Shown here: piece by piece, positions 11,081-21,529 of the stretch
How the letters are laid out: each line of letters starts with the position of its first letter
How positions within the stretch are numbered: the first letter of the stretch is position 1
From: Blepharisma stoltei
Lineage: Eukaryota; Ciliophora; Heterotrichea; Heterotrichida; Blepharismidae
NCBI GenBank assembly: GCA_914767885.1
Contig: CAJZBQ010000012.1
Location: 660,501 to 724,500 of the forward strand
Direction of reading: 5' to 3'
DNA length: 64,000 bases
Made by a program: the position numbers and the translations under genes
The notes under the pieces: model-generated
Told to the model about the DNA's origin: nothing
What the model saw: only the letters and a program-made list of their open reading frames with translations
Databases searched by the model: none

Positions 11081-11240
11081 TTTTATTGTAACGAAATTTT
11101 TGCATTGCTAAGTGATTATAGCAGAGTTCAAAAAGAAATAAAGACGTAAATTAATAATAAAAAATATTTTGGAAAGAAGATAAATTAACTTGTTAAAAAA
11201 TTAATTAATAGATTGTGATAAATATGGTACATTAATCAAT

Positions 11241-11906
11241 ATGAGATCAAGAAACGACAAATCTCAGCTCAAACAAGGATTAAGTTCAAATAGTATTTTC
11301 CCTCTTTCTATAAGAAAAGATGCAGAAACTCCTGACGGTTTTCGGAGATATTTTCAATCGCTTCATAACAGTCAGAAATCTGTGAAATCTCCTACATCAG
11401 CATTGTCTCCTTGTAGACTTAATCACAAATATCTAAGATCTCAATACCATTTAAAAGACCGTAATATTGCAGACAAGTTACTGAATCAAATTCTGCGCTT
11501 ATACTCTCAAACCATGCAGAAAACGCCTCAGGCAGAAAACCTCCATACGTTTTTAAATACTAAATCCCAGCCTAGCTATTCTCTCTCATGCTCTCCCTTA
11601 CCTAAAATGAAAAAACGAGAGCAGATCCAGCAGTTTAACGTCTTAAAAGCTTCAAGCCCAGATAACTTGACCAGCAAATTGAATATCCAGTCATCATTAA
11701 AGAAATTACGCCATAAAAAAATGAGCTCTGCTATTTTAAGATGCATGAAAATTGAAAAAATTGAAAAAAACGAAAAATCAGAAAGTGTAATTGGATCTCC
11801 TTGCAAATCCCCTCTTAACTACAGAATTTGTGAGATGCAGAAGAAATCGTCCACTTCATTACGAAGAACAGTTGAGATGACAACCTCAACCTCACATCTT
11901 GATTAA
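11241..11906 (+). CDS. Hypothetical basic protein, 221 aa
   Basis: One uninterrupted frame runs from ATG 11241 to TAA 11904-11906. It is Ser, Lys, Leu and Gln rich, with a conserved-looking start (MRSRNDKSQLKQGLSSNSIF) and SPxR/SPC motifs that could be phosphorylation sites. No domain or membrane segment is visible. The 4.25-kb nested element begins only 24 bp after the stop. Function unknown. Confidence 0.65.
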   Translation: MRSRNDKSQLKQGLSSNSIFPLSIRKDAETPDGFRRYFQSLHNSQKSVKSPTSALSPCRLNHKYLRSQYHLKDRNIADKLLNQILRLYSQTMQKTPQAENLHTFLNTKSQPSYSLSCSPLPKMKKREQIQQFNVLKASSPDNLTSKLNIQSSLKKLRHKKMSSAILRCMKIEKIEKNEKSESVIGSPCKSPLNYRICEMQKKSSTSLRRTVEMTTSTSHLD

Positions 11907-11962
11907 TTTCTAATTAAATGTTAATTATTACTGACTCCCCCCCCTCCGTACCGAACAAAAGA

Positions 11963-13950
11963 GGCTCTTTTATCCCTTACGAGATAAGGGATTTAGGTAC
12001 AATAAAAGATCATTTCTTCACTGTTATCCGAATCAAACTCATCATAGAAAAAAGATTAATTTGCACCTGGTATCACGCAATCTACTGAGTAAATTTACAG
12101 TCAAATTTGACGGTAATTTTTTTTATTTATTATAATAAAAAGAATTCAAGAACTCAGCAACAAAAGAAACCATTCTTTAATTAAGATAAAAATCTGTTCA
12201 GATCGTAAAATAGAGATCCTAGCTTTTCACATGAAAGCGAATTCAGGAAGTCAGTTGATTGCAAATACCGGCTCACAGTATGAGGAAACTAATGAATGGT
12301 TCTCTAATAGCAATACGCGACGCTTATGTAATTGATAAGACAACTACTGTCTTCGTTAGAATAAAGAACTGAATTCGTTTCTTCATGAGAGAACTGTTTA
12401 TCATGTAACAGAAAAATCCGTAAAAGTCATATGTCAGTGCGCATTCAGATACATATATTTGCTGCTTAGGCATGCAACGCAGAGTGTAGTAAATCAGATA
12501 ATTTTGTTTGCACATTTGAGCTATATACTTTATCCTAATTTCGTATTTTACTGATATATAAATACAAAACTAATATGACCATAATTCACGAACCAATTCT
12601 TTCATAGAAATAAGAATTAAATATTTCATTATCTTTACTGTGAAATGGTTCTCATTAAAAAAAAATGTTTTTACGCAAAAAATATCAGCAACATTTTGAT
12701 TAATCTACTGTACTATGTTTATGGAATTCGCCTTATTGTCTTTATAATGTTTCAGAATGCGAGAGTTGGACATAATTAGTATTTTTTTCTGTATCATTTT
12801 GCACTAAACTAATAGATACAGTAATATTTATGATTAAAACTTATTTAAAAAATTTATAATACCTAAATAATATATATAATAGCACTCATTTAATCTAAAT
12901 TATCTCTTTAATATGTGCTAAATTCATTCACTGCTGTATTCAATAATTTATTACGAGCTTTATATGAATAAATAGCTCAAATTTCGCGCTTCAATTATAA
13001 AAATGGCTCAAATATACAGTATAACTTTAAAATAAAAAAGTTAAAATTACAATTTAATTATAGAAACCTGATTAATTTTTTTCTAAATATTATTTAGTTA
13101 TAAAAATAGTAAATTAATTAATGCTATCAAGAATTTTCTCACTAATTCAATACTAAATATTAATAAATTCATTAAGAGAGTCTATGTACAGTAAAAACAC
13201 CATATACAGGGGTTTTGCATCAGCTATTTTTTTGCGTAAAACATTTTTTTTTAATGAGAACCATTTCACAGTAAAGATAATGAAATATTTAATTCTTATT
13301 TCTATGAAAGAATTGGTTCGTGAATTATGGTCATATTAGTTTTGTATTTATATATCAGTAAAATACGAAATTAGGATAAAGTATATAGCTCAAATGTGCA
13401 ACAAAATTATCTGATTTACTACACTCTGCGTTGCATGCCTAAGCAGCAAATATATGTATCTGAATGCGCACAGACATATGACTTTTACGGATTTTTCTGT
13501 TACATGATAAACAGTTCTCTCATGAAGAAACGAATTCAGTTCTTTATTCTAACGAAGACAGTAGTTGTCTATTATTAATTACATAAGCGTCGCGTATTGC
13601 TATTAGAGAACCATTCATTAGTTTCCTCATACTGTGAGCCGGTATTTGCAATCAACTGACTTCCTGAATTCGCTTTCATGTGAAAAGCTAGGATCTCTAT
13701 TTTACGATCTGAACAGATTTTTATCTTAATTAAAGAATGGTTTCTTTTGTTGCTGAGTTCTTGAATTCTTTTTATTATAATAAAATAAAAAAAAATTACC
13801 GTCAAATTTGACTGTAAATTTACTCAGTAGATTGCGTGATACCAGGTGCAAATTAATCTTTTTTCTATGATGAGTTTGATTCGGATAACAGTGAAGAAAT
13901 GATCTTTTATTTGTACCTAAATCCCTTATCTCGTAAGGGATAAAAGAGCC
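11963..13950. mobile_element. Foldback element with about 725-bp inverted arms
   Basis: The left arm (11963 to about 12685) and right arm (about 13222 to 13950) are near-identical inverted copies starting GGCTCTTTTATCCCTTACGA. They enclose a spacer of about 535 bp. The element is flanked by an 8-bp direct repeat ACAAAAGA (11955-11962 and 13951-13958), which looks like a target duplication inside the outer MITE. Short frames occur in the arms (for example 12324-12515 and its mirror 13396-13578), but they are not convincing proteins. No transposase is seen. Confidence 0.82.
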
Positions 13951-14177
13951 ACAAAAGATTTTAATTTTTTTTCAAAATTTAAAAAATCCCAATTCTCAAA
14001 GATTGGAAAGCAAATATTAATTTGATTTGTAAAATTTATGGCTTAAAAGGCAATTTGCTTAAAATTTAAAAGAAATCTAGAGATTTCATTAAATTAATTA
14101 TCATTTATAACCCTCAATCTTCATGTCTACTGCAACAAAAATTTTTCGAAAAAATCTTCATGCCTATTGCAACACAA

Positions 14178-14580
14178 GAAATAAAATGGTGACGTTGACG
14201 GAAACAGGACTCCGAGGCGCACCTCCTATAGAGCTGATAGGACCCATTTCTGATGAAGCTGAAATATAGGGCCTCGTTCCCTGTCTTAAGTAGGCCTTCA
14301 GAGGTGGGGAAGTCGTGCCGAAAAGGAAGTTTTATTTCTCCCCCGAACAGGTTTTTCCTACCATATGGTTTCCTTCATCGGGGATTATCGGGGCACTCAT
14401 TCAAGAGTGGTTCTGCCCAGAGGAGCTGATCCTCTGGACAGGTGGTTCAGACCAGAAATCAAGATGGCGTCGGGCCTGGGAGTATGGTCGCATCAGAACC
14501 CGACCTGGAGTCGTCTTTCGAGCTGAGGTGTCGTGGTCAGCTGGCTCGCCCCACGTATGGCCATATAAAACTAACTAACT
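14178..14580 (+). mobile_element. SINE-like block within the second MITE
   Basis: It begins GAAATAAAATGGTGACGTTG and contains GGACTCCGAGG and GATAGGACCC, matching the insert at 3912-4213. It ends near a run of AACT repeats (about 14567-14588). It is markedly GC-richer than its host element. Confidence 0.55.
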
Positions 14581-14799
14581 AACTAACTATTGGCAACACA
14601 ACATTTTTATAAAAAAAATTAACTAGGTGAGTTTCTCAAAAAATCCATAAAACAGCGCTACTGTAGGTGTGTCAATGACCTTCTTATCGAGAATTGGACG
14701 GCTATTGCCATCGCTCGCCATTTTTATTAAACTTATCTAGCTAAAAAGTACGGAAAAATTTAAGATGCACATCGAAAATTTGTTGCAAGAGGATTAGAA

Positions 14800-15400
14800 A
14801 GAAAGAAAAAATTAGCCTTATCCCTACCCAATTACAGAGTCACACTACTTCCACCAACACTCCCAGAACCAGCATCAATCCAAGCACCACTCCCAGAACC
14901 AGCATTACTCCAAACGCCACCACTCCCAGAAGAACCAACACCACTTCAAAAAAAAAAAAAACTCCCAAATCTCCCAGAATCTCCCAGTTCTCCCAGGATC
15001 TCCCAGGCTCCAGACTCCACAATTCCTAGAACTCCCAGAACTCCTGCGACTCCCTCACCTCCCAGAACTCCCAGAACTCCCACAACTTCCGGAGCAATCG
15101 ACCCCAAAACATCAACCCCCTAAAGACCAGCAACCCCCAAGGAGCCCAAAAGAGCCATCACCGGCAGTTTTTTCGGGCAGCAAGCCCTTCCCCACGGAAG
15201 TAGCCCTCCCCACGGCGACCTCTAGGCTGGCCGCCACGTAGGGAGACCAGCTGACCCTTTAGCAGCCGGACGACTCAATGACCATCGCTGTCGTGCGCCA
15301 GGCCTCTTCCTACACTAAGAACTCCTTCCTTTTCTTTTCAGCGATTCATCACTCGATTTCCTGTACGATCTCCTCCGTAATCCCTGCCTTTTCAAGGTCG
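14800..15400. other. GC-rich block with CTCCCAGAA-type repeats, origin unknown
   Basis: Between two GCAAGAGGATTA sequences lies about 600 bp of C-rich DNA. The first half is imperfect repeats of CTCCCAGAA and related ACTCCCAGA units. The second half is non-repetitive and rich in GC. It is absent from the second copy of this composite element (35440-36423). No convincing reading frame is present. It could be a captured fragment or a locally expanded satellite. Confidence 0.5.
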
Positions 15401-15403
15401 CAA

Positions 15404-15955
15404 GAGGATTAGGATTAAGATTATTACAGACAGGCGCTAGCCATATTGATGACGCAGTCATTAAAGACCTCTCGTACGGAAGGTTCTACTGCTTTTCGAC
15501 TCCAGCCCAGAGGATCTATCCCTCTTACGAGTGCACTTCCGGTATCTTCTGTCTCCTCCTTGCCTTGGGAGTTCAGTCTTGAGTGGGTTGCTTATGGATT
15601 TCTGCGGCCCTGCTACGGGCGATTGGAGTAGCTTGATTCCAAGGATTTTTGGAGTCTATTGGGTGTCAAAGTGCCTTTCTTCGACAGCTACAGGAAAAAG
15701 ACTGTTCCCCTGTGGCCTGGGCTGAAACCCCCAGTTTCTCGTTAGAGGAATACCCATGGGTCCTCGAATCCAAGGACGTTGTTGAGCACCTCCATTTCCA
15801 ACCACAGGAAAGCAGCCAAAACCTACCCGGATACACACTTCTTGAGCCTGCGTCTGATTTTCGGCTCGGAGTCCGTCCCAGTTCGCTGTAGCAATAAGAT
15901 CTGGACTGCTGCGCCTAGAGGGCAGGTTGACACGTGTCGCCATTTTAATGTGTAT
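15404..15955 (-). mobile_element. SINE-like retroposon, copy in second MITE
   Basis: Read on the minus strand it starts AAAATGGCGACACGTGTC, has a box-A-like TAGGCGCAGCAG, and ends in a tail of AATCCTAATCC units. It is about 85-90 percent identical by eye to the copies at 26631-27190 and 35736-36273. A GCAAGAG sequence lies at both edges. Confidence 0.7.
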
Positions 15956-16201
15956 ATAATTTTGTTGCAAGAGACATGAAAATTATTATTTTTTTATATA
16001 AAATTTTATATTAAAAAAATCGCATTTTTGTTGCAATAGACATGAAGATTGAGGGGGGGTCATCGTTATATCAAATTCTTTTTTCATAAAAAATTTTGTT
16101 TCGCTACAGAGGGTGAGTTTTTACACAAAAATATGGATTTTCCCAATGATTTTGTTCGCTTACAGAAGGGGGAGTGAGTAATAGATTTTATTATATATAA
16201 A

Positions 16202-17824
16202 ATGGATCAAAGGTTGTGCACAAGAGTGCAACTGTTTATAAGCGGAAGGTCTCTTAAAGACCTTGATGTATGGAGTAAAAGTGATCCTATCTGCGTCATT
16301 TCTATGCACGACAATCATAACCCTTCACCTATTGAGGTGGGGAGAACTGAAGTAATCCAAAATAATCTCAACCCTAATTGAACAACTTCTATCCCTCTTG
16401 ATTATTATTTTGAAGTCCAGCAACATTTAAATTTCACTGTATATGACTATGATGGCAGAAATTACGAAACTATTGGGACATATGAAACAACACTCGGGTA
16501 TATTGTAGGGAAAGGAACTGCGATAGAAGATTTGCACGATAAACGACATAATGATGGGAGATCTAGAGGGAAAATCATTATCAGGGTAGAAGAAATAAAG
16601 TTTTCGAGGGACATCATTTTTATGCAGCTTTGTGCACATCATGTTGACAAAATGGACACTTTCGGAAAGAGTGATCCATTTCTGTTCATTTATAGGATAA
16701 GGGAGAATGGAGAAGCTATCAAAGTCTGGTCAACTGAGGTAATTAAAAATACATTGGATCCCATGTGGAAACCGTTTGAAATTCCCAGTGAAAAGCTATG
16801 CGGAGGAAATGAGTTCGTAACTCTGAGGATTGAATGCTGGGATTGGGACAGCAACTCTTCTAATGATTTGATAGGTTACTGCAGCACTAATTTGCATGAT
16901 CTATTGCAGCCTGGTTGCCAATTGCCTATAATTAACCCAGATAAGAAAAATAAAAAGAAGTACACAAACTCAGGAGTCCTTGAAGTTTTGCAATGCACAA
17001 AGAGGAAGGTGTATTCTTTTATTGACTATTTAAGGGGTGGAACTCAATTTACAATGATGGTGGCTATAGATTTTACAGGCAGCAATGGAGATTATACAGA
17101 CCGTAATTCGTTGCATTATTTGAGTAATAACGCTCAAAATGAGTATGAAAGAGCTATGTGGGCTGTAGGAAGTATCCTTGATAATTATGATATGAGCAAA
17201 ATGTACCCAGTTTTTGGGTTTGGAGGAAAGCCAGATTGGATTGGAAAGGTAGATCATTGTTTTCCACTTAACGGAAACCCTCAAAATCCATTTATTTTTG
17301 GGATTCCTGGAATACTTCAGGCTTATCATGAAACTTTGCCAAGAGTTCATTTATCAGGGCCAACACTATTCCAGCATGTAATCAGGAATGCAATGAATAT
17401 AGCTCAAAGCACTCCTCCCGGGCAGTTTTATCACGTGTTGCTGCTTATGACTGATGGAGAAATACATGATATGGATATCACTTTATCTTTGATTGTCCAG
17501 GCTTCACAATTACCTTTGAGCATCATCATCGTCGGCCTTGGAAATGAAGATTTTAGAAACATGGAAATTTTAGACTGTGATACTGGTCTACTAAGAGACC
17601 GCGAAGGAAGACAGGCTTCGCGAGATATCGTTCAATTTGTGCCATTCAGAAAGTTCGGTGGAAATCCTTACCTGCTTGCTCAAGAAGTTCTTGCAGAGAT
17701 CCCCAAGCAGATAACAGACTACATGCAGCGAATTGGCCACATCCCTATTCTCCCTGAAGAAGTTCCTTTAGAAAATATTGCCGTCAGCTCCTCATCTTCT
17801 TCCTTTAACCAGACAGATCCTTAA
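16202..17824 (+). CDS. Copine (two C2 domains plus copine VWA domain), 540 aa
   Basis: ATG at 16202 opens a frame in which TGA near 16380 encodes the conserved Trp of NPNW. Two C2 domains (about residues 8-120 and 135-270) carry SGRSLKDLDVWSKSDP and DKMDTFGKSDPF, with calcium-binding Asp residues. The C-terminal copine domain shows the MIDAS-like DFTGSNG and the FGFGGKP segment. Copines are cytosolic proteins that bind membranes when Ca2+ rises. Length matches the family. The germline promoter region is displaced by the 4.25-kb nested element just upstream. Confidence 0.94.
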
Positions 17825-17910
17825 ATATTCTAATCTTCACTTCTTAAAATAATAATAAATCACTAAACAATTAATATGATTTGAATGAAACTGATCTGTT
17901 TATTGATAAG

Positions 17911-18114
17911 TTACTTTAATCTTCTGGCTTCTCTTTCACTTTCCAACAAGGCAAGCATATCTCCTTCTTTAACAGGGCCTTTTATATTTCTAACGAGAGT
18001 TCTCCCACTTTCATCGCCATGAAGAACAACACGAACTTGTGTAATCCCACCTCGTGAACCTGTCCTCCCAAGCAATTTTTGTACCGTCGCAAGTATATGG
18101 GTTTGTTCTTCCAT
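17911..18114 (-). CDS. RPS28: 40S ribosomal protein eS28, 67 aa
   Basis: The 67-residue protein carries the family core [27 protein letters not shown] and the C-terminal [11 protein letters not shown], at the family's usual length. It is a component of the small ribosomal subunit head, near the mRNA exit. The gene is intact, without intron or IES, and faces the end of copine across an 86-bp spacer. Confidence 0.97.
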   Translation of the reverse strand: MEEQTHILATVQKLLGRTGSRGGITQVRVVLHGDESGRTLVRNIKGPVKEGDMLALLESEREARRLK

Positions 18115-18190
18115 TATTTATTAGCGACCCATTAATCTAATTTCTTAATTATAAGCTTATTTTTAAAAGCTATTACTATATTGCAGAGAT

Positions 18191-18736
18191 TTAAAAGCTG
18201 CCACTATTTTTTCTAGCTCTTTCGGTGAAGGTTGGCTGTGTTTTTTCTTTAGGCTTTGGGATGTCTTTGAAACGAATTTCTGAGTCCTGCTTATGATTCC
18301 CGTAAGGAGATTGAGGGAAAAGTGGCACTTTTAAAGTGTTAGTTTGAGGCTTTTTGTGCCCTACTAAATTAAGTTTTAAAGAATCTTTTAGGATTTTATA
18401 GGGGATTGCAAAGCGAAAAATTTTGGAGCTTTGGCTGGCCTTTTGGTCATTAGTAGAGCCGTGATGAGGAGAGTTGAGAGTTGTTTTAATTAAGTTCATT
18501 GTGAGGAGATAGGGAGAAACTTTATTTTTGATTGATGGAAGCTTGATAAGCTTTTTATCATTTTTACACAGAATTTCAACTTGTGATGACGATTTTGCAT
18601 GGTTTATCGTTTGTTTTATAGGCTTTTGGATATTTTGAGAGTGTCGTTTATTTTTCCACTTTTGGGATTGCAGAATGCTTTCTATTTCACTTGAGCATTG
18701 ACCTACTTTTTCTCGGTTATCAGTTTTTATTTCCAT
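18191..18736 (-). CDS. Hypothetical basic protein, 181 aa
   Basis: The single frame starts MEIKTDNREKVGQCSSEIES. It is strongly basic, with Lys/Ser/Gln-rich stretches and no hydrophobic segment. FPQSPYGNHK and PKPKEKTQPTFTERARK near the C terminus look like short linear motifs. No domain is recognised. The 215-bp spacer to the next gene shows nothing beyond AT-rich sequence. Confidence 0.6.
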   Translation of the reverse strand: MEIKTDNREKVGQCSSEIESILQSQKWKNKRHSQNIQKPIKQTINHAKSSSQVEILCKNDKKLIKLPSIKNKVSPYLLTMNLIKTTLNSPHHGSTNDQKASQSSKIFRFAIPYKILKDSLKLNLVGHKKPQTNTLKVPLFPQSPYGNHKQDSEIRFKDIPKPKEKTQPTFTERARKNSGSF

Positions 18737-18951
18737 TTTAGAATTAGTTACACTTTTATGGTAGAGATCTATTAATAAAAAAACTTTGTAATATCACCAA
18801 TTTTTTAAAACATTGATGCGTTGCGTCTATGTGGAGTTGTATAAGGTCGACTCTTTTTTAAGCTAGGAAACCTATTGGTTTCAAATACCAAATTCTTTTT
18901 CGGGATTAAGCTTGGATTTCTAAATTGATTATCAAGACATCTATATATATT

Positions 18952-19986
18952 TTACCTTCTAAGCTGCTTTTCAATTTTAATATTCTTGACAATATCTACT
19001 CGAAATGCCCTCCACATTTGCTTTTCAAAAAATTCCTGCTTGAGTTCTTCATCCTTAGGATAAGGTTTGCATAATAATTTCAATTCTTCAAAAAATACAG
19101 GATCAAAACACCTTAGATCTTCCTTTGATATGTAATAGCAAACTAGAGGGATAGGGCACACAACAGTATATTCTATAGGTTGTTTTGTTATATAAGCATG
19201 CTCACAAAACATATCACCAGGGCCAAGCTCGTCAATAATGATTTTTCTTTTATTTATAGCGTTTTCCTTGCTAGAAAATATCAATGTGCGTGATAATTTG
19301 ACACTTCCTTCTGAAATTATGTAAATTCCTTGAGGATAATCCCCTTCTTTTATAAGAATGTGATTTGCCGAGAATTTTTTAATGTAAGCTTTCTTTGAAA
19401 TATTCTTGATAAATTCCCCAGACATTTTTTGGAATAGAGGAAGACTATGGAAAAACTCAAGATTGGCTTTATGCTGCAATTTGAGCACAGATCTTGCGAT
19501 TAAATCAAAAGTTTGCTTCTTTAAAACTATTATTTCAGTTGGGTCTAATGCTTTTACTGTAGCTTTAAGTGGAATTCCATCAATTAATGAGTTCTCACCG
19601 AAACACTGACCATTGATCATATCTTTAGATATCGTTGAAGCAGTTTCAAACCTTACCCTTCCTGTGTGGATTAGAAAAAACCCATAAATATCTTCAGCCT
19701 GTTCAATTATAATTTCATTTGATAGGTACTTTTTTATTTTTATATATCTCGACATTTCAGCTAGCTGCCCACTTCCTGCAAATCTAGAAAAAAAGCTGTT
19801 TTCCTCTATTAAGCTCGAAATTTCCAAAAGTTGACCGTCAGTCCTAAGCTCAGGAGCTATCAACAATAATTCCCTAAGCTGAGCCTTTTTATCGCCAGCA
19901 CTTGAAGGTTTGATATAAAAAGGTCTCCCTAATAAAAGCGACATTAAATTCAAGTTAAGTTCGTAAAACGAACATTTTAAAAACAT
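18952..19986 (-). CDS. Protein with two cyclic-nucleotide-binding-type domains, up to 344 aa
   Basis: Two tandem beta-roll domains are visible. The first (about residues 60-170) has IKIKKYLSNEIIIEQ, GFFLIHTGRV and GQCFGENSLIDG. The second (about 175-300) has NHILIKEGDYPQGIYIISEG and LGPGDMFCEHAYI. The phosphate-binding cassettes lack the full Arg motif, so cyclic-nucleotide binding is uncertain. There is no kinase or channel part. The annotated ATG at 19986 lies 1 bp from the divergent ATG of casein kinase 1. The in-frame ATG at 19944 (MSLLLGRPFYIKPS) is therefore a more likely start. Confidence 0.78.
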   Translation of the reverse strand: MFLKCSFYELNLNLMSLLLGRPFYIKPSSAGDKKAQLRELLLIAPELRTDGQLLEISSLIEENSFFSRFAGSGQLAEMSRYIKIKKYLSNEIIIEQAEDIYGFFLIHTGRVRFETASTISKDMINGQCFGENSLIDGIPLKATVKALDPTEIIVLKKQTFDLIARSVLKLQHKANLEFFHSLPLFQKMSGEFIKNISKKAYIKKFSANHILIKEGDYPQGIYIISEGSVKLSRTLIFSSKENAINKRKIIIDELGPGDMFCEHAYITKQPIEYTVVCPIPLVCYYISKEDLRCFDPVFFEELKLLCKPYPKDEELKQEFFEKQMWRAFRVDIVKNIKIEKQLRR

Positions 19987-19987
19987 A

Positions 19988-21475
19988 ATGAATTATATTT
20001 TTGGAGAATATTGAAAGCTAGACAAGAAAATAACAAGCGGCTCGTTCGGAGAAGTGTTTATAGGGAAGCATATAGCGACAGGCGAAGAAGTGGCCATAAA
20101 ACTTGAGCCCGTTTCATCAGCTTACAACCAGCTCCTAATGGAGTCAGCAATCCTTCTAAGACTTAAAGAAGAGCCAGGAGTCCCCAAAGTGAAGTGGTAC
20201 GGAACAAATGGGCCATTTAACGTATTAATCATGGACTTGCTTGGGTACACCATTCAAGAGCTTTTCTTCATGTGCCAGAAGGTGTTTTCACTAAAAACAG
20301 TTTTAATGATCGCCGAGCAAGCTATATCCAGAATTGAAAGTTTGCATTCTTACCACTTGATACACCGCGACATTAAGCCGGAAAACTTTCTGATAGGAAA
20401 AAACCAATTTGAGAATATTATCTATCTTATTGATTTTGGCTTGAGCAAAAGATATAAAAAATCACCCAAAAATCACATAAAATACAAGCAGGGGAAGGGT
20501 TTTACTGGGAATCAGAGATTTTGCTCGAATAATGCTTTATTAGGGATTGAACAAAGTAGAAGGGATGATCTAGAAGCTTTAGGCTATATGCTTATTTATC
20601 TATTAAGTGGGTCTTTACCATGAGAAGGAATCGGCAATACAAGCCAAATGAGAAAAGAAGAGCTAATAAAAAGAAAAGTCTGCGCGACGGTTCAAGAGCT
20701 ATGCTTTCTATGTCCTCCTGAATTTTCCACATATATGAGTTATGTTAAGATTAAGATTAGCCGTTCGCACTTGCAGGGCCGGGGATTTGCACCCCCACAC
20801 GCTCTTCACCTATAAGGAGCCTCGGCGGACACCCACCTTGTACCGCAAACAATGATTCGCACAACCAGTCTTGATTTCCATCGCTCCTGAAGCCTAAGGG
20901 CCAACCACCTGGGTTGAAACTCCCAGTTTCTTGTTGGATAAATGCCATCTCTTGAGTCCTGCTCGAGGGAGTTAGCCTCCTCTCGGGACTGCTGCCGATC
21001 TTGTCCTTTCCAATGGTTGTTCTGGAGGTAAAAGCCCGAGTCCCACGGATTAGCTCGATAGGGCACGAATAAAACCTAGCCCGACATACACAAAGGATTT
21101 CCGACTCCTTTCCACCTAAATCCCCAAAACTGGGCCGCTGCCTGCAGGTTTTGAGGAAATAGGGTCGAGAGGACAGATGGCACGTCGTCGCCATTTTTAA
21201 GTATATATATGAGTTATGTTAAAAGTCTTGAATTTACTGCCAAGCCTGACTACGCATATATCAAGAGACTCTTTAGAGACCTTTTTATCAGAATGGACTA
21301 TGACTTTGACTACAATTATGACTGAAAAGCTGCTTGCAGTTATAATTCGCATTCACCAGCGTTAACTTTAAAAAGGTCGTGGACTCAAAATAACTTTGTA
21401 AAAGACTCTGAACATCAAAATGGTGAAGAAGACGGCAGACCTGAAGAAGGGACTAATAGCTGCATTATTATATAG
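19988..21475 (+). CDS. Casein kinase 1, 337 aa, split by a SINE-like insert
   Basis: The frame starts [20 protein letters not shown] (TGA for W). Kinase motifs include [31 protein letters not shown] and SLPWEG. At residue about 252 the exon sequence TYMSYVK is interrupted. An 18-bp direct repeat bounds a 474-bp insertion unit, after which [20 protein letters not shown] continues the CK1 domain. Exons without one repeat plus insert total 1014 nt, in frame. If retained, the insert gives a stop within about 20 codons. CK1 kinases are constitutively active Ser/Thr kinases acting on primed acidic substrates. Confidence 0.93.
20749..21204 (-). mobile_element. SINE-like retroposon inside casein kinase 1
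   Basis: It is flanked by a perfect 18-bp target duplication ATATATGAGTTATGTTAA at 20731-20748 and 21205-21222. On the minus strand it begins AAAAATGGCGACGACGTGCC and ends in TAATCTTAATC repeats. A tRNA T-arm-like stretch GGGGTGCAAATCCCC lies near the tail end. It is GC-rich relative to the host exon. Loss of 474 bp between the duplications restores CK1 exactly. Confidence 0.85.
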
Positions 21476-21529
21476 ATAATTAATAACACATTGTAATTGA
21501 GACTTTTCTGGTAATTTTACAATTATTTC

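Larger units (their letters stand above)
14110..16068. mobile_element. Second MITE family carrying SINE-like DNA, copy 1
   Basis: The element is inserted at TA in the core of the outer MITE. Its right end is AAGATTGAGGGGGGGTCATC plus GTTA; the left end keeps only CCCTCAATCTTCATG, so about 10 bp of the terminus are lost. Internal TGTCTATTGCAACA-type repeats flank the cargo. The cargo has four parts: a SINE-like block (about 14178-14580), a MITE-specific segment shared with copy 2 (about 14600-14790), a GC-rich block (14800-15400), and a full SINE-like copy (about 15404-15955). Confidence 0.75.
11931..16180. mobile_element. Nested composite IES: outer MITE, 4250 bp with its inserts
   Basis: The outer MITE starts after TA 11929-11930 (CTGACTCCCCCCCCTCCG) and ends at TA 16179-16180 (TTCGCTTACAGAAGGGGGAG), with family core pieces at 13960-14108 and 16069-16140. 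Its body is broken twice: by a 2-kb foldback at 11963-13950 and by a second-family MITE at 14110-16068. Removing both leaves an ordinary MITE of about 300 bp. The whole block lies in the spacer between two genes, 22 bp upstream of the copine ATG, so it probably interrupts the copine promoter in the germline. Confidence 0.82.

Noticed and set aside
12324-13578. Mirror-image 60-residue frames in the foldback arms
   Set aside because: They are AT-rich, short, present because the arms are inverted copies, and have no domain.
11963-13950. Possibility that the foldback is only an assembly artefact
   Set aside because: Arms differ at several positions, a unique 535-bp spacer separates them and an 8-bp target duplication flanks them. 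This fits a real element, though read-level proof is not available here.
15656-15970. Conserved frame starting MATRVNLPSRRSSPDL, also at 26886-27176 and 35974-36285
   Set aside because: It lies within three SINE-like copies. The copies differ by changes spread evenly over codon positions and the frame does not match any protein I know, so it looks like a by-product of nucleotide similarity.
20757-21194. 145-residue minus-strand frame inside casein kinase 1
   Set aside because: It is entirely within the SINE-like insert and has no recognisable protein features.
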